From the NCBI RefSeq assembly GCF_007830335.1, contig NZ_VLKU01000001.1:451727-515726 (forward strand): a stretch of DNA of 64,000 nt. The letters run 5' to 3'. The notes beneath the pieces were generated by a model, which saw only the letters and a list, made by a program, of their open reading frames with translations, was not told the origin of the DNA and did no database searches. Both the position numbers and the translations under genes were made by a program. This document shows, one piece after another, positions 54,917-63,313 of this stretch; positions within the stretch are counted from its first letter, which is position 1, and the number at the start of each line of letters is the position of its first letter. Source of the DNA: Paracoccus sulfuroxidans (GTDB lineage: Bacteria; Pseudomonadota; Alphaproteobacteria; Rhodobacterales; Rhodobacteraceae).

Positions 54917-55701
54917 CGCTGATCGAGGCGCGCGGGCTGGCCATCGGCCATGGCGGGCAGCCGATCCTGAAAGGCGTCGACCTGAGCCTGCGGGCCGGCA
55001 AGGTCCTGTGCCTGCTGGGGCCGAACGGGGTCGGCAAAACGACCCTGTTCCGGACGCTGCTGGGGCTGATCCCGGCACTATCGGGCACGCTGGCCCTTGG
55101 CGAAGAGCCGATCACCCGCCTGCCTCGCCACCGCATCGCCGCGCATCTGGCCTATGTGCCGCAGGCGCAGGACCTTCCCTTCGCTTATGTCGCGCAAGAC
55201 ATCGTGCTGATGGGCCGCAGCGCGGCGCTTGGTCCTTACTCCTCACCCTCCGCGCAGGACGTGCAACTGGCGCAGGCGGCGATGCAGCGGCTGGGCATCG
55301 CTCATCTGGGCGCGCGCGATATGACGCGGCTTTCGGGCGGGCAGCGGCAGATGGTGCTGATCGCGCGCGCACTGGCGCAGGGCGCCCCCGCCATCGTCAT
55401 GGATGAGCCGACGGCTAGCCTTGATCTGGCGAACCGCCGCCGGATTGGCGATCTGATCCGCGTTCTGGCGGGTGAGGGAAAGGGCATCATCCTCTCGACG
55501 CATGACCCCGATCAGGCGGCGGAATTGGCCGATGAGGTGCTGCTGCTGGGCCCCGGCGGCGTGCTGGCCTCTGGCCCCGTTCAGCAGACCATGACCGCCA
55601 GCGCGCTCTCGACGCTATACGGCACGCCCATCCGGCGCGAGACGCTCAGCGAGGGCGCGATCCATTTCCGCGCCCTGCCCGGCCTGCCTTCGGACGATTG
55701 A
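54904..55701 (+). CDS. ABC transporter ATP-binding protein (FecE/BtuD family)
   Basis: 265 residues. Walker A LLGPNGVGKTTLFRTLLG (about 38-55), Q-loop in AYVPQAQDLPF, signature LSGGQRQMVLIARAL, Walker B AIVMDEPTASLDLANRRRIG, and the switch His in ILSTHDPDQAAE. It powers the importer encoded just upstream. The ATG at 54904 overlaps the permease; a second ATG 3 codons later is possible. Confidence 0.92.
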   Translation: MAAMTLIEARGLAIGHGGQPILKGVDLSLRAGKVLCLLGPNGVGKTTLFRTLLGLIPALSGTLALGEEPITRLPRHRIAAHLAYVPQAQDLPFAYVAQDIVLMGRSAALGPYSSPSAQDVQLAQAAMQRLGIAHLGARDMTRLSGGQRQMVLIARALAQGAPAIVMDEPTASLDLANRRRIGDLIRVLAGEGKGIILSTHDPDQAAELADEVLLLGPGGVLASGPVQQTMTASALSTLYGTPIRRETLSEGAIHFRALPGLPSDD

Positions 55702-55734
55702 GGCTTGCACTCGGCGGAAGGTCGCTGTTGTTTC

Positions 55735-55770
55735 GCAAATCGTTGTGTTTGATCATACATAACGATTCGC
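55735..55770. promoter_or_regulatory. Mo-box-like operator dyad 2, before the TonB receptor gene
   Basis: A near-perfect 36-bp palindrome centred on TGATCA (55750-55755). Outer arms are AATCGTT (55738-55744) and AACGATT (55761-55767), with only four mismatched base pairs across the full length. The inner 24 bp run from CGTTGTGTT to TACATAACG and share 15 of 24 positions with dyad 1, including the CG ends and the 6-bp centre. The right arm TACATAACGAT differs by one base from the remembered ModE half-site TATATAACGAT. It lies 47 bp upstream of the receptor start. Confidence 0.62.
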
Positions 55771-55816
55771 GACAGCACGAGGCGAAAAGCCCGCGCAGAA
55801 CAGGGACTGAGGAATA

Positions 55817-57910
55817 ATGTCATATCTTAAACGACTTGCCTGGGCAGGTTGCGCCTTGCCATGCCTGATGACCGGATGGGCCATGGCGCAGGACGAGGCC
55901 CAGCCGACAGTCAAGGACGGCGTCTTCGTGCTGGGCACGATCGTCCTTTCGGGCAAGGCCGATGCCGATCAGGAGGTCAGCACCACCACGACCGTCACCG
56001 CCGAAGAGTTGCTGCGCACCAACCGCCAGACGCTGGATGATGCCATGCGCACCCAACCCGGCGTCAGCGTCGGCAACACCGGCGGCAGCCGGAACGAACG
56101 GCTGATCTATGTGCGCGGCTTCGACCGCATTCAGGTGCCGCTGTCGGTCGACGGCATCCGCGTCTATCTGCCTGCCGACAACCGGCTGGACTTCGGCCGC
56201 TTCCTGACCCCGGATCTGGCCGAGGTGCAGGTGCAGAAGGGCTATGTCTCGGTGCTGAACGGCCCCGGCGCGATGGGTGGCGCGATCAACCTTGTCACCC
56301 GCAAGCCCAGCAAGCCCTTTGAGGGCGAGGCCCGTCTGGGGCTTGAGGCTGGCAATCGCGGCGATCTGACCGGGCGCAGCGCCTTTCTGTCCTTCGGCAC
56401 CAAGCAAGAGCAGTTCTATGCGCAGGGCAGTTATATGTGGCGCGACAGCGACGGCTATTACCTGTCGAAGGACTATCGCCCGACGCCCCAGCAGGGCCGC
56501 GGCTTGCGCGATTATTCCGACAGCCGCGACACGCGCCTGAACCTGAAGCTGGGCTATACGCCGAACGCGACCGACGAGTATGTCCTCAGCTTCACCCGTC
56601 AGACCGGCTCGAAAAACGCGCCCTATAACGTCGAGCAACCGGTGCGCGGCATCACGCCCGAGCCTCTGCCCGAGGGCCAAAGCTTCCAGCGCGACTGGAG
56701 CTGGCCGACCTGGAATCTGCAAAGCCTCGCCTTCTATTCGCATACCGAGATCGGCGGCAGCGGCTATCTGAAGACCAAGCTTTACTACAACACCTTCGAT
56801 AACGTGCTGAAAGCCTATGACGACCATACGCACAGCACGCAGACGCAGCGCCGCAGCTTCAACAGCACGTACGACGATTCCGCCTATGGTCTCAGCCTTG
56901 AGGGCGGCGGCGATCTGGGCGCGTCGAACACCCTGCGCGCCGCGCTGCATTATCGCCGCGACCGGCATGACGACATCCAGCTGTCGCGCCCCGACGAGAA
57001 TGACGAGCGCGATCCGACCAAGCGCAGCGATGAGGAGACCTGGTCGCTGGCCGTCGAGAACACCTGGCGCGCCAATGACCGGCTGACGGTGGTTGCGGGG
57101 CTCAGCTATGACCATTCTCGCGTGATCGAGGCCAGCCGCACCGATGAGGATATGGGCCTGCCGACCGGCAGCTCGCATGCGGTGAACTGGCAGATCGCTG
57201 GCTATTACGCCGCCGATGTGGGTGATTTCCACGCGAGCCTGTCGCAGCGCACGCGCTTCCCGACGCTTTTCAACCGCTACTCGACCCGCTTTGGCACGGC
57301 CGTGCCGAACCCCGATCTGAAATCGGAACGCGCGCTGACGGTCGAGCTGGGCTATAGCGGCGATCTGGGCCCGGTGGCGCTGGATGCGGCCATCTTCCAC
57401 AGCCGCGTCAAGGACATGATCCAGTCGGTTCCCGTCGGCACCGAGCTGAGCCAAAGCCAGAACGTCGGCGATGGCCGGATCAGCGGTCTGGAACTGGCCG
57501 CGCGCTATGAGATCAGCCCCACGCTGATGCTGTCGGCGAACTACACCTATATGCACCGCACGATCAGCGATCCGGTGCGCGATGGGCTGCGCTCGACCGA
57601 TATTCCGCGCCATGCGGCGAACATCCGGCTGGATTGGCAGGCGCAAGAGAACCTGACCATTTCGCCCTCGATCGAGATGAGCAGCGCGCGCTGGTCGGAA
57701 AGCGCCGTGCAGCCGCGTGACCCGACCGAGGTCGCCTATTCGAAGGTGCCGGGCTTCGGGCTGGTCAATCTCGACATGGATTGGCAGGTCACCGAGCGCG
57801 CCAATATCGTCTTCGGCATGCGCAATATCCTCGACAAGAACTATGAGCTGGTCGAGGGCTATCCCGAAGCCGGGCGCAGCGTCTTCCTGACCTCGCGCGT
57901 GACGTTCTAA
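55817..57910 (+). CDS. TonB-dependent outer-membrane receptor
   Basis: 697 residues. Signal peptide about 1-25 (LAWAGCALPCLMTGWAMA). A plug domain (about 45-165) contains LLRTNRQTLDDAMRTQPGVS and LIYVRGFDRIQVPLSVDGIR, then the 22-strand barrel ends with an aromatic Phe (FLTSRVTF). TonB-box-like residues lie near 35-45 (GTIVLSGKA). It imports a large or scarce metal complex across the outer membrane. It follows the ABC operon with its own dyad-bearing promoter. Ligand unknown; the context suggests a molybdenum/tungsten complex or a siderophore-like chelate. Confidence 0.9.
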   Translation: MSYLKRLAWAGCALPCLMTGWAMAQDEAQPTVKDGVFVLGTIVLSGKADADQEVSTTTTVTAEELLRTNRQTLDDAMRTQPGVSVGNTGGSRNERLIYVRGFDRIQVPLSVDGIRVYLPADNRLDFGRFLTPDLAEVQVQKGYVSVLNGPGAMGGAINLVTRKPSKPFEGEARLGLEAGNRGDLTGRSAFLSFGTKQEQFYAQGSYMWRDSDGYYLSKDYRPTPQQGRGLRDYSDSRDTRLNLKLGYTPNATDEYVLSFTRQTGSKNAPYNVEQPVRGITPEPLPEGQSFQRDWSWPTWNLQSLAFYSHTEIGGSGYLKTKLYYNTFDNVLKAYDDHTHSTQTQRRSFNSTYDDSAYGLSLEGGGDLGASNTLRAALHYRRDRHDDIQLSRPDENDERDPTKRSDEETWSLAVENTWRANDRLTVVAGLSYDHSRVIEASRTDEDMGLPTGSSHAVNWQIAGYYAADVGDFHASLSQRTRFPTLFNRYSTRFGTAVPNPDLKSERALTVELGYSGDLGPVALDAAIFHSRVKDMIQSVPVGTELSQSQNVGDGRISGLELAARYEISPTLMLSANYTYMHRTISDPVRDGLRSTDIPRHAANIRLDWQAQENLTISPSIEMSSARWSESAVQPRDPTEVAYSKVPGFGLVNLDMDWQVTERANIVFGMRNILDKNYELVEGYPEAGRSVFLTSRVTF

Positions 57911-57921
57911 GCCAGAAGAAG

Positions 57922-57950
57922 CGCCGCGATCCTGGGGATCGCGGCGTTTT
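57922..57950. terminator. Terminator between the TonB receptor and gap
   Basis: CGCCGCGATC (57922-57931) pairs perfectly with GATCGCGGCG (57937-57946) over a 5-nt loop and is followed by TTTT. It sits between two convergent genes and may serve both. Confidence 0.85.
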
Positions 57951-57955
57951 CCAAG

Positions 57956-58960
57956 TCAGGCTGTCTGGCGGCGCCCCATCATCCGCGCCATGTCCAGCAT
58001 CCGGTTCGAAAACCCCCATTCATTGTCATACCAGCCAAAGACCCGCGTCAGCCCGCCGCTGACCGAGGTCTCGGGCCCCGCCATCACAATCGACTCAGGC
58101 CGTGCGCGCAAATCGCTGGAGACCAGCGGCCGGTCGGTCCAGCCGATCACAGGCTGGCGCTGGCTGGCGGCCAGCAGGGCGGCGTTGACCATCGCGGCGT
58201 CGACCTTTTGCGCCAGCACCACCGTCAGATCGATGCAAGAGACGCTGGCCGTCGGCACCCGGATCGCCCGCGCCGAAACCTTGCCCGCCAGATGCGGCAG
58301 GACCTTTCCGATCAGCCGCCCCGCGCTGGTCGTCGTCGGCACCATCGACAGCGCCGCCGCCCGCGACCGCGCCGGGTCGCCGCGCGGCTTGTCGACCGTC
58401 GGCTGGCTGCCGGTATAGCAATGCACCGTCGTCATCTGCCCCGAGACCACGCCGAATTCCGTATCCAGCACCTGCAAAAGCGGTGCCAGCGCATTGGTCG
58501 TGCAGGACGCGTTCGAGATGATGCGCTGCCCGGCCAGCGCCGCATCATTCGCGCCGATCACCAGCGTCTCATCCGCCTCATCCGAGGGGCCCGAGATCAG
58601 CACGGAGGCCGCCCCGGCCTCCAGCCCGCGCTCGGCCAGCGCACGTGAACCTGCCATGCCGGTGCATTCCAGCACGACATCGACGCCTGACAGATCAAGG
58701 CTGCGCAGATCGGAGCTGGAATGGAACGGAATGCCGCGGCCATCGACGATCAGGCTTTGCGGACCAGTCGCCACCTGCCCCTTCCACGGGCCGAAGACGC
58801 TGTCATATTCGAACAGATAGGCGCAGTTCCCCAGATCCTCGATGTCATTGATCAGCACCAGCTCCAGATCGTCATGGCTGCCCTGCGCCATGCTGCGCAG
58901 GATCGAGCGCCCGATCCGTCCGAACCCGTTCAATGCGAGCCTTGTCTTGCGTTCCGTCAT
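57956..58960 (-). CDS. Glyceraldehyde-3-phosphate dehydrogenase-like paralogue
   Basis: 334 residues of the phosphorylating GAPDH family. NAD-binding LALNGFGRIGRSILRSMAQG, catalytic Cys153 in SNASCTTNALAP, then VHCYTGSQPTVDKPRGDPAR, RAIRVPTASVSCIDLTVVLA, and WYDNEWGFSNRMLDM. Two oddities: the second conserved Cys (SCTTNC) is Ala, and the phosphate-site TATQ becomes TGSQ. Either Epd-like or another sugar/aldehyde-phosphate substrate is possible. The ATG at 58960 gives MTERKTRLALNG; upstream codons have no match. It is isolated from glycolytic genes. Confidence 0.8.
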   Translation of the reverse strand: MTERKTRLALNGFGRIGRSILRSMAQGSHDDLELVLINDIEDLGNCAYLFEYDSVFGPWKGQVATGPQSLIVDGRGIPFHSSSDLRSLDLSGVDVVLECTGMAGSRALAERGLEAGAASVLISGPSDEADETLVIGANDAALAGQRIISNASCTTNALAPLLQVLDTEFGVVSGQMTTVHCYTGSQPTVDKPRGDPARSRAAALSMVPTTTSAGRLIGKVLPHLAGKVSARAIRVPTASVSCIDLTVVLAQKVDAAMVNAALLAASQRQPVIGWTDRPLVSSDLRARPESIVMAGPETSVSGGLTRVFGWYDNEWGFSNRMLDMARMMGRRQTA

Positions 58961-59049
58961 CCCTGCCCCCGAACCTCGCCTCTCCTCGGCGCGGGGGACT
59001 GTGCCCCCAGTTCTGCGGCGGTGCAACCGGTGTCGGATCTGCATTTTTC

Positions 59050-59104
59050 CCGGGCAACGCGCCCGGTTGAGCGGCAGGACGCTACGTCGCAGCCAGACTG
59101 CGAC
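59050..59104. promoter_or_regulatory. Two dyads in the gap/GNAT divergent promoter
   Basis: CCGGGC-AACGC-GCCCGG (59050-59066) and GTCGCAG-CCAGA-CTGCGAC (59086-59104) are perfect inverted repeats with 6- and 7-bp arms, both with 5-nt centres. They lie between the divergent gap-like and acetyltransferase genes (252-bp gap). The second extends with one mismatch to a 9-bp arm. Binding proteins unknown. Confidence 0.4.
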
Positions 59105-59212
59105 ATCTTGTAGCTGGCCCGGACGTTGACCTCATCTGATGGTGGACCCACATCCATTCCGACAAAAGCGCGGCGATAGGGGGCGCCGCCACACGGACGA
59201 AGGAGAAGACAG

Positions 59213-59737
59213 ATGTCAGGGTTCCATCTGCCCATTCAGGCGGCCGACCGGCTGCTGGTCGAACGTCAGGGCAAGGAGTTTTCGTTGCGCGGCATGACCG
59301 AGGGCGACCGCGACCAGCATCTGGCCCATTTGATTCGCCTGTCCCCCGAAAACCGCTATTCCCGGTTCCAGCGCGCGATGAGCGATGCGGCGCTGGCGAA
59401 TTACTCGGAAGGGATCGACTGGCACAGTACGCTGGCCTTCGGTGTTTTCGAGGGTGACACGCTGCGCGGCATGGCCGAGCTTTTCCCCTTCGAGGATGGC
59501 AAGGGCGGCGAGGTCGCCGTCTCGATCGAGGAGGACTATCAGCATTACGGCCTTGGTCGCCTGCTGGTTCTGGCGCTGCAATTGATTGCACGGCGCATGG
59601 GCATGCGGACGCTGCGGCTGATCTATCAGAATGAAAACGACGGGATGAAATCGCTGCTGGATGCGATGGGGGCCTCGGCCCAGCACAGCCCCGATGGCGC
59701 GATGGGCGTACTGTCGATTCCTCCGGCCCAGCCCTGA
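59213..59737 (+). CDS. GNAT-family N-acetyltransferase
   Basis: 174 residues. The GNAT core has LRGMTEGDRDQHLAHLIRLS near 25, a beta4 FGVFEGDTLRGMAEL, and the acetyl-CoA loop in VSIEEDYQHYGLGRLLVLAL (Q/R-x-x-G-x-G/A variant HYGLGR). The C-terminal strand RTLRLIYQNENDGMKSLLDA is typical. The acceptor substrate is unknown. ATG 59213 has GGAGAAG upstream. Followed by a hairpin and a long leader of the next gene. Confidence 0.78.
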   Translation: MSGFHLPIQAADRLLVERQGKEFSLRGMTEGDRDQHLAHLIRLSPENRYSRFQRAMSDAALANYSEGIDWHSTLAFGVFEGDTLRGMAELFPFEDGKGGEVAVSIEEDYQHYGLGRLLVLALQLIARRMGMRTLRLIYQNENDGMKSLLDAMGASAQHSPDGAMGVLSIPPAQP

Positions 59738-59751
59738 GGCGATTCTAGGGC

Positions 59752-59794
59752 GTTTCCGCCCTCGCGGGCAAGTGGGGCGGAAACCCCGCAATTT
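59752..59794 (+). terminator. Hairpin after the GNAT gene
   Basis: GTTTCCGCCC (59752-59761) and GGGCGGAAAC (59775-59784) form a perfect 10-bp stem with a 13-nt loop, followed by CCCGCAATTTTCC. The T-tract is short and offset, so termination strength is moderate. Confidence 0.55.
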
Positions 59795-59893
59795 TCCTCA
59801 TACTTAAGCACGGACGACTTAAGTCTGGCCCGGCCATCCGCCGCCAGTTTAGGTCTTGCAACCAACCCTCTGATCACAATCGCTTTAAAAACT

Positions 59894-59910
59894 TGCGGCA
59901 GATTGCCGCA
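59894..59910. promoter_or_regulatory. 17-bp dyad upstream of the APC permease
   Basis: TGCGGCA-GAT-TGCCGCA is a perfect inverted repeat with 7-bp arms and a 3-bp centre, about 105 bp before the permease ATG. The 278-bp gap also holds ACTTAAG and ACTTAAGT copies 15 bp apart (59802-59824) and a hairpin-capable CCCTTCC/GGAAGGG pair (59933-59967) around a T-run. The dyad is the best operator candidate for the permease gene. Confidence 0.42.
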
Positions 59911-60015
59911 CCGAAATCCCGGCCGCCGCGTTCCCTTCCAGTGGATTTTTTTTCTTTTTAGGAAGGGGAAACCGCGCCACTCTTCGCCCTGCAATAAAAG
60001 GGGAGGAAGCGAGGC

Positions 60016-61833
60016 ATGACAGATTTTCCGCAACCCACAGCTAACCGGCCAGCCGGGGGCGCCGAGGGGTCCCAGGCGGCGTCTGGCCAAAATGAAATGG
60101 TCAGGTCGCTGTCCTGGCAAGGGGCGTTCTGGGTGGCCGCCGGGGTGCCGCCGCTGGTCCTGTTCTCGATTGGCGGGATCGCGGGCGTGGCGGGCAAGGT
60201 GGCCTTCGTCATCTGGATCGTCTCGATGACCATGGGCTTCCTGCAGTCCTTCACCTATGCCGAAATGGCGGGGATGTTCGGCAATAAATCGGGCGGCACC
60301 TCGGTCTATGGCGCGACCGCCTGGATGCGCTATTCGAAGCTGATCGCGCCGCTTTCGGTCTGGTGCAACTGGTTCGCCTGGAGCCCGGTCCTGTCGCTGG
60401 GCTGCTCGATCGCCGCCGGTTACATCCTGAACGCGCTGTTTCCCATCCCCGACATCACCAGCCCGCAGGTGGCCGAGTGGATCGCCGCGCATGCCAATTC
60501 GATTGCCGCGACCGATCCGCGCGTCACCGAATGGCTGGCCGCGAACCCCGCTGGCACCAGTGCCGACGCGATCCGCGCGCTGCTGAGCACCGACGCCGTC
60601 GCCGCTCTGACGCCTGCCATCCGCACCTGGGAGGCCTTCAGCATCCAGCTTCCGGCACTTGGCACGCTGCATTTCAACTCGACCTTCGTGGTCGGCGTGC
60701 TGATCATGCTGACCATGTACACGATCCAGAAGCGCGGCATCGGCACGGCTGCGGGCGTGCAGAAGGTGCTGGCCATCGTCGTGCTGCTGCCGCTGCTGGC
60801 GGCGGGCCTGATCCCGATCTTCACCGGCTCGATCAACTGGAGCTATGTCACGAATATCGTGCCCCCGGCGGCGGCCTATTCTGCGGTCGATGGCGCATGG
60901 AACATCGGCGGCTGGACGCTGGTGCTGGGCGGGCTCTACATCACCGCCTGGTCGACCTATGCGTTCGAGACCGCCGTCTGCTATACGCGCGAGCTTCGCA
61001 ACCCCAAGACCGACACGTTCAAGGCCATCTTCTATTCCGGCCTGCTCTGCATGCTGTTCTTCATGCTGATCCCCTTCGCCTTCCAGGGCGTCTATGGGCA
61101 TGAGGGGCTGCTGGCCCCCGCCATCGCCGATGGCAGCGGCATCGGCGCGGCTCTGGGCGGGATGATCTCCTCCTCGGGGATCGTGATCCACCTATTCGTG
61201 CTTCTGATGATCCTCGCGCTGATGATGTCGATCATGACGGCCGGAGCAGGCTCGTCGCGCACCCTCTATCAGGGCTCGCGCGATGGCTGGCTGCCGAAAT
61301 ACCTCAGCAAGGTGAACGAGAACGGCGCACCGGTGGGCGCGATGCGTCAGGATCTGGTCTTCAACACGTTCCTGCTGGCGCTGGCGTCGGATCCGGGCGG
61401 CTATTTCTACGTCCTAGCGATCTCGAACGTGGGCTATCTGATGTTCAACTTCCTGAACCTCAACGCAGGCTGGATCCACCGCATCGACTCGCCGCATTTG
61501 GACCGGCCCTGGAAAGCGCCGAATGTGCTTCTGGCCTTCAACACCTTCTTGGCCTTCGTGAACGCGATGCTGCTGGGTGCAGGCGCCAAGGTCTGGGGCT
61601 ATTCCAACGCGCTTTGGGCGGGGCTGATCTTTGCCGCGATGATCGTGCCGGTCTTCGCCTATCGCCATTGGGTGGTCGACAAGGGCCGCTTCCCGCGCGA
61701 GGCGATGGAGGATCTGGGCATGGACCCCGACGGCGACCTGCCCCCCGGGCGCGCCGGCATCCTGCCCTATCTGGCCCTGGCCGGAGGGGTCTCGGTGGTC
61801 CTCTTCTCGAACTGGTTCTTCGTTCCGGCCTGA
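60016..61833 (+). CDS. APC-superfamily amino acid/amine permease
   Basis: 605 residues, long for the family owing to a periplasmic insert. About twelve helices; the first motifs are LSWQGAFWVAAGVPPLVLFS and SFTYAEMAGMFGNKSGGTSV. A hydrophilic insert of roughly 80 residues (about 145-220) separates helices 3-4 from the rest. GLYITAWSTYAFETAVCYTR holds the helix 6 unwound region. Substrate unknown (amino acids or amines). It has a strong AGGGGAGGAAG ribosome site. Followed by a terminator. An unusual long leader precedes it. Confidence 0.84.
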   Translation: MTDFPQPTANRPAGGAEGSQAASGQNEMVRSLSWQGAFWVAAGVPPLVLFSIGGIAGVAGKVAFVIWIVSMTMGFLQSFTYAEMAGMFGNKSGGTSVYGATAWMRYSKLIAPLSVWCNWFAWSPVLSLGCSIAAGYILNALFPIPDITSPQVAEWIAAHANSIAATDPRVTEWLAANPAGTSADAIRALLSTDAVAALTPAIRTWEAFSIQLPALGTLHFNSTFVVGVLIMLTMYTIQKRGIGTAAGVQKVLAIVVLLPLLAAGLIPIFTGSINWSYVTNIVPPAAAYSAVDGAWNIGGWTLVLGGLYITAWSTYAFETAVCYTRELRNPKTDTFKAIFYSGLLCMLFFMLIPFAFQGVYGHEGLLAPAIADGSGIGAALGGMISSSGIVIHLFVLLMILALMMSIMTAGAGSSRTLYQGSRDGWLPKYLSKVNENGAPVGAMRQDLVFNTFLLALASDPGGYFYVLAISNVGYLMFNFLNLNAGWIHRIDSPHLDRPWKAPNVLLAFNTFLAFVNAMLLGAGAKVWGYSNALWAGLIFAAMIVPVFAYRHWVVDKGRFPREAMEDLGMDPDGDLPPGRAGILPYLALAGGVSVVLFSNWFFVPA

Positions 61834-61857
61834 GCCTGAGTGACGCGACATGAAATG

Positions 61858-61886
61858 GGGCGGCGCATCGGATGCGCCGCCCTTTT
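61858..61886 (+). terminator. Terminator after the APC permease
   Basis: GGGCGGCGC (61858-61866) and GCGCCGCCC (61874-61882) form a perfect stem with loop ATCGGAT (itself partly self-pairing), followed by TTTT. Confidence 0.85.
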
Positions 61887-62003
61887 GCTATTCGCCCTTG
61901 TGGTGTGCCGTCTCTTTAGCACGCGAAAGGTTCAGCAAACCGAGGCGCCATTCGTCGCAACCCGACGAAGTCGGCCTTGCGGAATCGGATATAGAGGAAA
62001 TTA

Positions 62004-62053
<50 letters not shown>

Positions 62054-62212
62054 TCGGGTATCCCCAACCTGTTGATATATGGAGCTAAGCGCGCGTTCTA
62101 TCGAACTCGTAACGCCAATATATCCAAGGAACGCCAGCGCATCCCGGTTCAGCGAACCGAAGCGCGTTTCTTTTCTGGCTGCTGCAATCCCCTGAAACCC
62201 CAGGAGGATGGA

Positions 62213-63313
62213 ATGAGCGAATTGGAACACGACACCCCCACCGCCCACGCGGGCGCACGTCAAGATTCCACCCCAGAGCAGGCCGCGCCGGAGCTGCTGC
62301 CGTGCCCGTTCTGCGGGGATGGCCAGATCGAGGACTGGGGCGAGGCCACATGGAGCCGCCCCACGAAAGGGATGCTTTGCACTTGCTGCGGAGCGCGCGG
62401 ACCACGCGTCATGATGGAGAGAGGCGAAGAATACGACGCCTTTGTCGGACGGGTCAAAGCGGAGTGGAACCGTCGGGAAGCCGCCGACATGGCCGAATGC
62501 GCGGCGTTCTTCACTGGGTATGATGCTGGAGAAGGGGATGGCTGCGCCGATCTCGCCGCCCCCTCTGCGCCTGCCGAGGTCGAGGGGCTGGTGCTGCCAA
62601 AGATGTTCGGCGTGTGCCAGCACTGCATCGACTACGGAAATGCTGAGGAAGCAGGACACCACTTGGAAGACCTGCGTTGGGACGGTGAAGTGTGGTCTTG
62701 CGAATATTGCTGGAACCCTGACGAGAGCGAAAGCTGGGCCGATGCACCGAAAGCCGCCACCGCCCTGACCGCGCAGCAAGCCGAGAACGAGCGGCTGCGG
62801 GGAGAGCGGCAGGCACTGGCAGAAGCGATCTGCGGCGGTGAGGATTTCCCCGGATTGCTCGCGGCGACCTCGGTTGACGCGCTTGTCGATACGGCGCGCA
62901 GAGAGCATCGCTGCCACCGTGAAACGATTGATGCACGGTTGAAGGCAGAGTCCGCCATCGCCCACCTGACCGCCGAACTGGCCGAGGCGCGGGAGAAGAA
63001 CGGGGCGCTGATCGAGAGGGCGGCGGACATTGCTGATACCTACCGGGACTCCTGCACTCCTGGCGGCATGCAGGCGATCAGTGACACGATAGCTTGCTCC
63101 ATCCGCGCCCTCGCCACCGAAGCCGAGACCATCGCTCTGGCCGAGATCGTCAAGAAGGCCGTGGACGCAGAGACGCGGGATATGCGTAAGGCGCTGGAAG
63201 ACCTCTTGAAAGCGCATGAAAGCGGATGGCCGGATAAGCAGGATTGGGGTGCCGGAGACCGCGCCCGCGCAACCATCGCCCGCCTCGACCAGCGCAAGGA
63301 GGCGGGCGCATGA
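62213..63313 (+). CDS. Phage-type protein with Lar-like zinc ribbon and coiled coil
   Basis: 366 residues. The N-terminal ribbon LLPCPFCGDGQIEDWGEATW followed by LCTCCGARGP resembles Lar restriction-alleviation proteins. A second cysteine set (VCQHC near 130, CEYC near 160) follows, then an Ala/Glu-rich coiled coil (about 180-290) and a basic end. The ATG at 62213 has GGAGG 5-6 bp upstream. Lar proteins modulate type I restriction in some phages; here only the ribbon is recognised. Much longer than a plain Lar protein, so possibly a fusion. First gene of the integrated element in this window. Confidence 0.7.
   Translation: MSELEHDTPTAHAGARQDSTPEQAAPELLPCPFCGDGQIEDWGEATWSRPTKGMLCTCCGARGPRVMMERGEEYDAFVGRVKAEWNRREAADMAECAAFFTGYDAGEGDGCADLAAPSAPAEVEGLVLPKMFGVCQHCIDYGNAEEAGHHLEDLRWDGEVWSCEYCWNPDESESWADAPKAATALTAQQAENERLRGERQALAEAICGGEDFPGLLAATSVDALVDTARREHRCHRETIDARLKAESAIAHLTAELAEAREKNGALIERAADIADTYRDSCTPGGMQAISDTIACSIRALATEAETIALAEIVKKAVDAETRDMRKALEDLLKAHESGWPDKQDWGAGDRARATIARLDQRKEAGA

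Noticed and set aside
55735..55770. Fur, Irr or RirA iron box
   Set aside because: The sequence does not fit the Irr TTTAGAA-type box or the RirA TGA-N9-TCA pattern; the CG-N20-CG geometry and ATCG/CGAT ends fit a Mo-box better.
55820..57646. 608-codon frame antisense to the TonB receptor, and similar long frames opposite the RND pump (38899-40725) and across 18166-22084
   Set aside because: Composition is Arg/Ala/Gly/His-rich and follows the codon structure of the real genes; no domains or ribosome sites.
62054..62100. 5' half of the tRNA-Val gene to the right of the 3' fragment (a partial match GCTTAGCTCC near 62080-62096)
   Set aside because: The acceptor strand does not pair with ACCGCCC and the D-arm is absent, so the resemblance is too weak to call a full tRNA.
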